Positions 9,208 through 17,263 of a stretch of DNA of 64,000 nucleotides are shown here, in pieces (position 1 is the stretch's first letter; every line of letters begins with the position of its first letter). Where the stretch lies: the NCBI GenBank assembly GCA_963170055.1, contig CAUJGJ010000397.1, positions 9,376,801 to 9,440,800 of the forward strand. The letters are read 5' to 3'. The notes under the pieces are model-generated. The model saw only the letters and a program-made list of their open reading frames with translations, searched no databases and was not told the origin of the DNA. The position numbers and the translations under genes were made by a program. This stretch comes from Halisarca cf. caerulea (Eukaryota > Porifera > Demospongiae > Chondrillida > Halisarcidae).

Positions 9208-10775
9208 AATGGAATTGGGAATCCAAAATCAAGACCACCAGTGCGCATTGAACGTTGGAATTTGCAACTTCAGTGCTATAATTTTGAGATCGTACACATG
9301 GAAGGAAATCACAATCCTTCGGATTTTTTGTCGAGACATGCAAGCAACAGGGATGAGAGTCTACATGACAAGATGGCGGAAGACTACGTCAATTTCCTGT
9401 GCACGGAGGCAGTCCCCAAGGCAATGACCCTCACTGAAATTCAAACAGCAACATCTGAAGATGTCACCTTGCAGCGTTTAATTGATATCATTCGTAATCA
9501 ATCATGGAACAGGATAGACACCCTCTCTGATGACCTAGATGGTGATGATTTAGCCGAGCTGAAAGATTTAAACAAGTGAAAGATGAGTTGACTGCTAACA
9601 GTGAATCTAATCACAACAATGGTCTAATTGTTGTGCCAGCACCTCTTCATCACAAAGCAGTAGCAATTGCTCATGAAGGGCACCAGGGCCTCGTAAAGAC
9701 AAAGAAACTTCTGCGAGAGAAGGTTTGCTTCCCAGGACTTGACACCATGACGAAAGATGCTATAGACAGCTGTCTTGCATGTCAAGCCAATGGACCAGAA
9801 AATCGCCCTGACCAATTGCAGATGTCACCGCTACCTCCGAGTCCCTGGCACACTGTACATATGGATTTCTGTGGACCATTTCCCACTGGAGACTACTTGT
9901 TTGTAGTTATCGATGCATACTCCGGATTCCCAGAAGTTGAGATTGTCTCATCGACATCAGCAGCCACAGTTATTCCAACATTGGATAAAATCTTCTCAGT
10001 TCACGGAGTACCACATGTTGTAAGGAGTGACAATGGACCTCCATTCAATAGTGCGACTATTAAGCAGTACATGAGTGATAATGGCATCGAGCATCGTAGG
10101 GTCACACCTTTGTGGCCACAAGCCAATTCTGAGGCGGAAAATTTTATGAAACCCCTCACTAAAGCTATCCGTTCTGCCAACATAGAAGGTAAATCGTGGA
10201 AGAAGTACTTAGATCAATTCCTTTTGAACTATAGAACAACTCCACACACTACGACTGGCTTCCCTCCTGCAGAACTGCTCTTCAACAGGAAGATACGTAA
10301 CAAGCTACCACAGCTAGTGAAAGAAAATGATGACAAGAAGACTGACAGGGAAGTGGTAGTTCAAAACAATGATGTCGAAGCTAAAAGGAAAATGAAGCAA
10401 TATGCAGATGCAAAATCACGAGCAAAATCCTCTGAACTGGAAGTCGGAGATCATGTATTGGCCAAACAGCGTAAAACAAACAAACTCACCACCCGTTTTG
10501 ATCCACATCCCTTCAGAATAATACGCATGAAAGGTACAATGATCACAGCCACTCGAAATGGAAAGTACATCACCCGTAACATATCCCATTTCAAAAAGTT
10601 CGACCAACCAGAAAAAGACCAAAAAGGGGATGAAAGTGATAGTCAAATCAATTCAGAAGATGATGATGATTTGCTGCTGTCGGATTCAGAAAGAGAGACC
10701 AGCACAACCAGACGTTATGCACAGCAAAATAGAGCGAGTGTTCGGAGATATGGACAGAATATCTATGACTGTTAA
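9208..10775 (+). pseudogene. Ty3/Gypsy pol, RNase H tail plus integrase (5' truncated)
   Basis: It starts inside RNase H (NPKSRPPVRIERWNLQLQCY, EGNHNPSDFLSRHA) with no RT, protease or gag before it. The frame ends at TGA 9577-9579. The integrase continues in the -1 frame: EGHQGLVKTKKLLREKV with a zinc-binding HHCC region (SCLACQAN), catalytic DFCGPFPTGDY, RSDNGPPF and the Glu in QANSEAENF, then a C-terminal domain with ELEVGDHVLAKQR. Integrase inserts the retroelement cDNA. The stop lies 6 nt after T_TTA_AAC. The -1 frame also reads plausibly for 9 codons upstream, so a plain 1-nt indel is as likely as programmed slippage. Confidence 0.85.
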
Positions 10776-10906
10776 GTAAATGTAATTGGTGTTTAAATAG
10801 GACTTTATGGTATATGCATGTAAGTGTTTGTAACATTACTGTAACAGTTGCAACTATTGTATTTGTTTAATATTGTAGGTGTTTTTGTCTTTAAGGAAGG
10901 GAGAGA

Positions 10907-11126
10907 TGTAGTGTTGTGTTATTATATATGCTGTATTGAGTTACATGCTATTTGTGTATTATTATGCTGACGTAATAAGAAGCCACATGGAGTGCCACGT
11001 GTAGTAGTTGTTAGAGTGAATCAGTGTTAGATAGAGTGTTTCTAGACGTAGAGATACTTGGGAGTCATTACAGATACCACTCGTCCATTGTAGTGCCTGG
11101 CTTCTGAAACCCCTAATCACTCAACA
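10907..11126 (+). repeat. 3' LTR of the truncated Gypsy element
   Basis: A purine tract (aaggaagggagaga, 10893-10906) is followed by TGTAGTGTTG, matching the polypurine-tract and TG start of an LTR. The likely end is ...cactcaaCA near 11126. No matching 5' LTR occurs in the window, consistent with the truncated pol. The right end is uncertain by some tens of bases. Confidence 0.6.
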
Positions 11127-11851
11127 GCAATCAACTGGTAAGTCACGGCTATGAAGCAGGATTTATTAGAGGATTATCTGGCAACTGACTTGTTTGATGC
11201 ACCATGGAATGATGTCCCTAGGCATGTTTCTGTGACCAAGTCTTCCTTTTCAGTCCTTATAGGGTGGGAAATCCCACAACCCTACCCTCCTGAGGAGTGT
11301 CCAGGTCTTCCTGTACAGTCTGAAGCACTTGGCCACATTGCTGGGGTCTGGAGGAACTGATCCTGTGATAAAGCTTGAGAGGAATGATGGCCGTCCAACA
11401 CAAAGATCACAGAAACAGCTTCTGCATACCTGTATTGAGTTTGGTCCTCCTTCGAGTACGAATTCTGAATTATTAGCTAGCCTTGGTCTCGAATTTGGCA
11501 GTTCGTCGTCGTTGCTGGATTCACGTACTCTTCTAGCCATAATACCATCGCAGAAAGAAGAATGCTTAAAAAAAGCGGACAATTACTGTCGTATATTGAT
11601 TATCAGACCTAAATCTACAGGTTTATCCGAAAGGCGATCGTTTCTGTCTGTCAAATGTTGATTTTTAGAGCCGTAGCCGAGCAACCTTTTGCGCGTGCTA
11701 TTTAAATTCAATGACAAAACGGCAGTCATTTTGGTGCATCACCGCCCCTTTTATACCTGCTCCAAAACTGCCCTATGGAAAATGCGTTAGCTTCTAAATG
11801 GAACACGTGTAATCGCATAAACGAAGCCTTATAAAGTTGCGGTCCACATTT
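11127..11851. other. Low-information flank with one exon-like segment
   Basis: Between the Gypsy LTR and the family B copy I see no recognisable protein. A + strand frame from ATG 11151 (about 69 codons) and a - strand frame overlap each other without known domains. The only structured candidate is the exon-like segment at 11430-11540. Confidence 0.35.
11430..11540 (-). other. Possible first coding exon
   Basis: ATG 11540 opens 37 codons (begins MARRVRESSNDDELPNSRP) ending exactly at AATACAG|GTATGC, a consensus donor in phase 0. The composition is coding-like and hydrophilic. No downstream exon was found and it has no recognisable domain. It may be a stray host exon or chance. Confidence 0.3.
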
Positions 11852-12598
11852 AACATTCATAGAACATACTGTTTATTGTGACTGGACGATTGTTTTGAAA
11901 TCAGTTGTCATATTTGGCAATTATTCTCAAAACAATTCCTATAACTCATTCCTGTATAAATTCATACTTCTCTATTACTAACATATAAATTCTCTATTAT
12001 AAGACTTTTTTTGAAATCCATATTATATATATATATGTATATATATGTATATATATATATATATATATATTATATAGATATATATATATATATACCGTAT
12101 AGCGCAAAACTTTCGCGGGGAAAAATTTTTGCAGATCGAGGAGTTGTGCATATTCGCAGAGGAAAACTTTCGCGGACCGGGAACTTTCGTGGGGGCCCGA
12201 CGATAAAACTTAATCTAAGCTAGACTTTCATGCTCCACAACTTGGACCACAAGGTAAGTTAAGACAGCCAACTGGCTGTGATTACAGGATTGAATGACCA
12301 GATACTGGCCAAATCTGTGAGGTAATCGACCTTTGCTTGTCTGGTGTATGGTAGGTCACCATGGAAATAGATCACCTGTAGATGGATTGACTGTTATGCA
12401 GCTACCTGTCACTCTGAGGTTATCAAATTCATGGTCTAGCTACCTGTAGCTGTCCTTTGATCAGTGATCATAGGCGCTGATCAAAGAATAGTTGTTGCAG
12501 TTGTTGATTCAATTCCCTTGAAGGCTATACTAGTAGGCCTATTCGTGTGATAGGCCTATAATCGACAGTGTGAATCTCTGGTCCACAGTAGATCTGGC

Positions 12599-13063
12599 AT
12601 GGAATCATTTGAAATTCGTTCTTGTATTAGAGGTTATCATGTATATCAAAACATATGGACCCCAGAGGAAGAAGAGCTAGTTTGCGTCAAAGAGGGCAAT
12701 AACATGTCAGATACATATTCTGTAGCGGTTAAGAAGGGAGACTTAACTGTTGGACACGTTCCAAGGAGAATGTCTCGGATGAGCAACTTATTTATCAGGA
12801 GAGGTGGGCAGGTATCTAGCAGGGTTGAGGGCAGAAGACAGTTTTCAGCAGACTTACCACAAGGTGGTCTAGAAGTTCCTTGTACCTACTTGTTTAGAGG
12901 TTGCACTGATGAAATTAAGAAATTGCGAAGGCTTACAGTGATTATGAAAGTAGGGTTGTGCACTGCAACATCGATGAAACCGTGGCAACACACAATTGAT
13001 GATCCTGAAACAGATGTAAAGGAGCAGTCAATCACGGAAATTGAGTCTGACAAGGAACAGTAA
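12599..13063 (+). CDS. HIRAN-like accessory protein of pogo-like element
   Basis: ATG 12599, 154 codons. The core reads IRGYHVYQNIWTP, an acidic stretch with CVKEGNNMSDTYSVAV, GHVPRRMSR, IRRGGQVSS and GGLEVPCTY. The G-x-H/R-x-Y...E..N..D.yaVaV...VGHvP pattern resembles HIRAN domains, which bind DNA ends in helicases such as HLTF. I assign this by pattern only. A homologous gene lies in the Tigger at 16578-22236 in the same position relative to its transposase, so the association is not chance. The role in transposition is unknown; binding of transposon or broken DNA ends is an inference. It is followed by the Ulp1-like gene 123 nt downstream. Confidence 0.6.
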   Translation: MESFEIRSCIRGYHVYQNIWTPEEEELVCVKEGNNMSDTYSVAVKKGDLTVGHVPRRMSRMSNLFIRRGGQVSSRVEGRRQFSADLPQGGLEVPCTYLFRGCTDEIKKLRRLTVIMKVGLCTATSMKPWQHTIDDPETDVKEQSITEIESDKEQ

Positions 13064-13186
13064 TTGCGACCTGTAAATTCTTCTGCTGCAAATCTCAAAG
13101 CCAACAAATTTAACGAACTGTTACCTTAGATAAATACGGGCAAATCCAGACTAACTTGGAAAGAGCGAAACACAATAACTGGTGGG

Positions 13187-13597
13187 ATGAAGCTATCTGA
13201 TTTGCACATCAATCATGCTCAGCTACTTTTGAAGTCACAATTTCCCTATCATAGCGGATTGCAATCAACCCTTTTACAAAACTCTTTGACAGGTACAGTA
13301 GCTATTAACAGAGTGCAGATCTTGCATGATCGCAGTGATCACTGGATCACCTTTTCGCATAACGGGATAAACCAACTTACTGTTTATGACTCTGTATACT
13401 CTACTGTTGAAAAAGAAACCAAAGCAATCATTGCACAGATGACAAGTTCGGAAGAACCTACAATACAAGTGCAGACGATAAAGCAGTCAGGAGGTATGGA
13501 TTGTGGTCTATATGCAATCGCTTTTGCCACATCTTTGACACATGGTCAAAACCCATGTATGGCCTGTTATCAACAAGAGAACATGAGAGAGCATTAA
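13187..13597 (+). CDS. Ulp1-like (C48) cysteine protease of pogo-like element
   Basis: ATG 13187, 136 codons to TAA. The order of catalytic residues fits the Ulp1/SENP fold: His52 in RSDHWITF, Asp68 in TVYDSVY, Gln100 in IKQSGG and Cys106 in GMDCGLYAIAFA. Ulp1 enzymes cleave SUMO or related ubiquitin-like proteins. The TAA may be premature: the same frame continues VQCFETGVLTLFPIE after it, resembling the C-terminus of such domains. The gene may be spliced to the HIRAN-like frame upstream to give one protein; I cannot define the junction. Transposon-borne Ulp1 genes are known in other superfamilies (for example some MULEs). Confidence 0.75.
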   Translation: MKLSDLHINHAQLLLKSQFPYHSGLQSTLLQNSLTGTVAINRVQILHDRSDHWITFSHNGINQLTVYDSVYSTVEKETKAIIAQMTSSEEPTIQVQTIKQSGGMDCGLYAIAFATSLTHGQNPCMACYQQENMREH

Positions 13598-13896
13598 GTT
13601 CAATGCTTTGAAACTGGTGTACTAACCCTTTTCCCTATTGAATAGCTGTATGTGCATCAAATTTAATATAGCTGCATCCATTGCTGTGGTAACTATGCCA
13701 TCATACAGTGATTAAATTGATCAAGGACATAATTTAACTGCATGATGTCTAACATGATAATAATCGTAATAAGTTAACATGATTCTGTGTTTAATATGCA
13801 CAATGTGACGTGACTGTGATTACAAATTAAATTATAAACGAAATAGTCAATTCACATACTAAGTCTAAACTTTTACAAGTCCAGTCATTTTAAATC

Positions 13897-15309
13897 TTAA
13901 AGTTTACTTGATGCATCAATAATACCAGCTGCTGCAAAACCATTGCGGCAAATATGTGGGTTTGCCTTTAGGTAGTCATACAGTGAGACCATCCATTTAG
14001 CACCCAGTGGCTTAAGAGTGACGAGGTTTAGATTCACTGGAGTAGGGGAAGAAGTTCCATCTTCTACATTCTTGAAAATCTGTTCTGAGTACCATTCAGA
14101 AAACTGTAATTTCAAAAAATCTTTAGCAGCTTTGTTGATGCTTAGGTCCAATGGTTGCAATTTGTCAGTGCAGTTGGCTAGAACTGTTACAAAATGTATG
14201 CTGTTGGTCTCCAAAATTGACAGAATATGCGGGGTCATTTGACCTTTAAACTGATCAAATATAACCAGTGAGGGTGCAGCTTTGCCAAGGTGCAGTTCCT
14301 GTTTTTTCAGTCGGATGTACAGGATAAGCACATTTGTGAGATACTGCAGCATGGTGTCCTCGTTTGCCCAATGCTTAGGACTTGTAGTGATATCCCAGTC
14401 ATCTGGAAAGGAGAATTTTGGCAATGATGCTTTGGTCTTCCCCTGGTAGATAAGCTGGACTGGTAGGAAGTCTCCTGACAATGAACAACCGAAAACTGCT
14501 GTAATTTGTCTTTTGTCTTTAAATCCAGCAACTTCCACCCTTTTGGATCCTTCTTTTGCCATTGTCCACTCTGAAACAGGAACATAATTTATACCTGTAT
14601 GGTCCCAGTTGATCACAAGTTCATCAGGAATCTCTTCCATTAGTACAGTGGTTCTGATATCCTGAAGGTACTCCTCCCGTCGCACTGAGTACTCCTCTAA
14701 ACTAATCTGTGATGTCTTAGTGGTTGCCTTTCTTTTGACATAATCCATCCGCCTTAACAGGTGCTTGGCCCAGTCTTTGGTCAGCGAAATAGGGCCTCCG
14801 TTGCACTCGAGTAAACTCCTGTTTTCCTTCTTTATTATCCCCTTCCCCGCCGCTATAGCGATTGCAGTATTTACAACGCCACCTTGCTCGCGTAAAGTCC
14901 GCAAATACAGTTGAACTCGGGTGTCAAACTGCTCACCTCCATTTAGTGGACATCCGGTCTTCTTTTTGGGAAGATGTTCCAAGGGTTCTTCTCCAACACG
15001 GCGCTTTCTCCTAAACTCGGTGTGGTAGAGATTCTTCCATCCGCGAAGAGTGCTTTCCTTGAGTTTATGCTGCGGATACTTCCGAATTGTAGCAGCAATA
15101 CCGTTCATGGAAGCATACTTTGCCATCTTGACCTTCATCTCTGCAGAGATCTTTTGGTACGAACCTCTTTTACCAGTTTGGCTACGTTCGAGTTCTGCTG
15201 ATACGGAGTCGTTTGCAGCTTGAATAAGATGCGATGGCATAGCTTTAGAAAGTCTCCTTTTGTCGTCTGGAAGTTCTGATTTCTTCTTAAGATACCTTAA
15301 GAGAGCCAT
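13897..15309 (-). CDS. pogo/Tigger-like transposase (470 aa, intact)
   Basis: ATG 15309 to stop at 13897 without interruption. The N-terminal ~95 residues are basic (psq-type HTH region, KMAKYASMNGIAATIRKYPQ, ESTLRGWKNLY). The DDE_1 catalytic core has D236 (VINWDHTGINY), D352 (LVIFDQFKGQ) and D388 (DKLQPLDLSINK); the last two are 35 residues apart, giving a complete triad as in the D,D35D group. GSKRVEVAGFKDKRQITAVF is the usual strand after the first Asp. It would cut the element at its TIRs with TA target choice. The complete frame and near-identical TIRs suggest recent activity. Confidence 0.9.
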   Translation of the reverse strand: MALLRYLKKKSELPDDKRRLSKAMPSHLIQAANDSVSAELERSQTGKRGSYQKISAEMKVKMAKYASMNGIAATIRKYPQHKLKESTLRGWKNLYHTEFRRKRRVGEEPLEHLPKKKTGCPLNGGEQFDTRVQLYLRTLREQGGVVNTAIAIAAGKGIIKKENRSLLECNGGPISLTKDWAKHLLRRMDYVKRKATTKTSQISLEEYSVRREEYLQDIRTTVLMEEIPDELVINWDHTGINYVPVSEWTMAKEGSKRVEVAGFKDKRQITAVFGCSLSGDFLPVQLIYQGKTKASLPKFSFPDDWDITTSPKHWANEDTMLQYLTNVLILYIRLKKQELHLGKAAPSLVIFDQFKGQMTPHILSILETNSIHFVTVLANCTDKLQPLDLSINKAAKDFLKLQFSEWYSEQIFKNVEDGTSSPTPVNLNLVTLKPLGAKWMVSLYDYLKANPHICRNGFAAAGIIDASSKL

Positions 15310-15474
15310 AACTAACGATTAAATCTTCTTTGAAGATTTCCCCAAACTACAACAAGGATCTCCAACGGCTTTGGTCTTTCAATTTTTCGTGCGTAAAAAT
15401 TTCGCGGATGAAGGCTGAAACGCGAAATCCGCGAACGTTTTACACCAGCGAAAGTTTTGCGTTATACGGTATAG

Positions 15475-15528
<54 letters not shown>

Positions 15529-15564
15529 CAGACGTTACACATCGAAAGTCCAAATGAAAACAAT

Positions 15565-15800
15565 GCCTTCTCGAATTGGCTACCCCAGAAACCATTTGCA
15601 GAGATGTCTAGTCTGGTCCCTTCCTTTGTGTTTGCTGTCTTGTGAGTTAGCACTTCTCCATCTAACGGTTGAAGGTGGGGTTCAATTACTACATTGTTGA
15701 AGACTTGTGAAAGCAAGGAAGCTGTGAAATCCCTAACTTTGTTGTGCCTGATGATAAGGTACCCACCTAGAGAACAAGACAGTGCATGATCTACAGACAT
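15565..15800 (-). pseudogene. C-terminal fragment of a non-LTR-like reverse transcriptase
   Basis: The minus strand encodes VDHALSCSLGGYLIIRHNKV, RDFTASLLSQVF, EPHLQPLDGEVL and RLDISANGFWGSQFEKALF. These are the C-terminal blocks of the RT family whose central part lies at 34813-39898 (which ends just at ...NHALIYCDQ). The fragment has no RT core and is dead. It abuts the truncated family B end at 15564. Confidence 0.65.
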
Positions 15801-15896
15801 GCTGTGGCCACAACTGCAATGGCATGGAATTCGCTGTATGGGCCATCACTAGTGTAAAGCTATGGCATCCCTGTATTCTGATTTGTTCTGGGAGAA

Positions 15897-16576
15897 TCCA
15901 TGGGCTACTATTGTATCGGATCGTCTTGTGCATGTTTTGCATGTCAAAAGTTATGCTATAAAGAGAATGCACATTTGTGTTCATGTGAGGATGCAAACAA
16001 ACTTACTTCACATGTACCTGAAATTTCTCAATTGGCCATGTCTGAGTGGTTCTGCAACAGGTCCATATCAGCATTGAATAAGAAAAAAATTCCCAGCACT
16101 TCAAGATAGAATAGAATGAGTACTGCTTGTGTATCTCAAGAACTTCAAGACCTGAACAGCATGGAAGAACACCTCATTGCATGTGTGGTACCATTTATGA
16201 AGCTAGTTGTTCTGGTACATGGTGGACAAAGAGGAATACTGGACAGGTGATAAACTTTCCATCACCCATGACTGAAGTCAATCAACTTCCACAACCTGCA
16301 ACTGGTGACGGCATTGTGTACATAAAGCCACCCACTACATTGAAAGAATCCAAGCCATTGTACTATCGGTGTCCCTATACTATTGTAATGAATGTATTGC
16401 AATGGTTGAAAGAAAACAACGCTGCTTACAAGAATGTGGAAATCTATTAAAAGCTAACAGCTGTAGCACTTCGAGAGCTGAGGATGCTGTAGAGAGGCAT
16501 ACACACCATCATCATTGATGAAATTAGCATGGTATCTTACAAGTACTCCAGTCTGTCCACTATCGACTGTGCGAGA
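15897..16576 (+). pseudogene. Helitron replicase/helicase remnant, left part
   Basis: Pieces of a Helitron polyprotein in shifting frames: a Cys-rich start (ACFACQKLCYKENAHLCSC), the block LNSMEEHLIACVVPFMKL, VHGGQRGI, VINFPSPMTEVNQLPQP and IVYIKPPTT, then after 16454 the Pif1-helicase Walker B region (IIIDEISMVSYKYSSLSTID). The Rep HUH nuclease core normally between these is absent. It is split at TA 16576 by a Tigger; the helicase continues at 22237. Confidence 0.75.
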
Positions 16577-16713
16577 TACCGTAGAAACTGGTTGTTTAGC
16601 GCATGCACTTATAGAAGTCGCAGCAATAAAGTATGAGCTTAACAACGAATGCTCCATATACCATGTTCTGTTCACGAATCTTTACACTCCGTATTACTAC
16701 GAAGTGTGTGCAA

Positions 16714-17142
16714 ATGGCGGATAGGCAATTGCAAGAAGGTTTTGGTTATTGTGGTTGGATTGGAAAGTATAGTTCGTGGGCACCACATTTATAAAACTAT
16801 ATGGACTCCTCGATTAGGAGAGATGCTCACCGTTCAGCAAGAACAAGACAATGATCACAACAGGTACCCAGTGTCCGTTGTCAAGTCTGAGGCCATCGTC
16901 GGTCACGCTCCTCGCCCCTTAGCAAAGAATATGTGGTATTTTCTGCTTCATGGAGGCCACATTACATGTGAAGTGATTGGAAAGAGGAATAAAGGGAATG
17001 GATAGAAGTTCCTTGTACATATACATTTACAGTGACAGAAAAACTGGTTGGGAAGTTAAAGGAACTCCTTACAGCATGCACTCAAGAGTGTGATAGGATA
17101 GTTACTGTAACTGCCACCATGGCTGATCGCAGTCAAAAATAG
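16714..17142 (+). pseudogene. HIRAN-like accessory gene, frameshifted copy
   Basis: It begins at ATG 16714 (MADRQLQEGFG), shifts frame into IVRGHHIYKTIWTP, LTVQQEQDNDHNRYPVSVV, IVGHAPRPLAKNMWYFLLH and GGHITCEVIGKRNKGNG, then shifts again into EVPCTYTFTVTEKLVGKL and ends at TAG 17142. The block order and spacing match the protein at 12599-13063 (RGYHVYQNIWTP, VGHVPRR, GGLEVPCTY). Two frameshifts make this copy non-functional unless spliced. Its presence in a second, distinct Tigger element is the main evidence that this is a recurrent transposon gene. Confidence 0.7.
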
Positions 17143-17263
17143 AACACTCTGTATGGTAGTAATTATTCATTTATTATAATGAAAATAACACTACCTAAAA
17201 GTCTAAGTTTCATCAGCTACATGCACAGATAGATCACTTGCATACCTATACTAATTATATATT

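Larger units (their letters stand above)
12095..15469. mobile_element. pogo/Tigger-like transposon with two accessory genes
   Basis: A 3.4-kb element. Its terminal inverted repeats start CCGTATAGCGCAAAACTTTC on the left and CCGTATAACGCAAAACTTTC on the right (one difference), and TA lies on both sides (12093-12094, 15470-15471). It carries two + strand genes (HIRAN-like 12599-13063, Ulp1-like 13187-13597) convergent with the - strand transposase (13897-15309). A MITE with related ends lies at 51955-52435. The region 13598-13896 between the convergent genes holds no gene. Confidence 0.85.
11852..15564 (+). mobile_element. Family B hairpin repeat, degenerate copy, split by pogo-like element
   Basis: The left part, 11852-12094, has the aacattcat...aacatactgtttattg block, a decayed central palindrome and the start of a (TA)n tract. 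The right part, 15470-15564, resumes in (TA)n followed by ggacagacgttacacatcg and gtccaaatgaaaacaat. The outer hairpin and inner hairpin are missing. The pogo-like element sits inside the TA tract. Confidence 0.8.
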
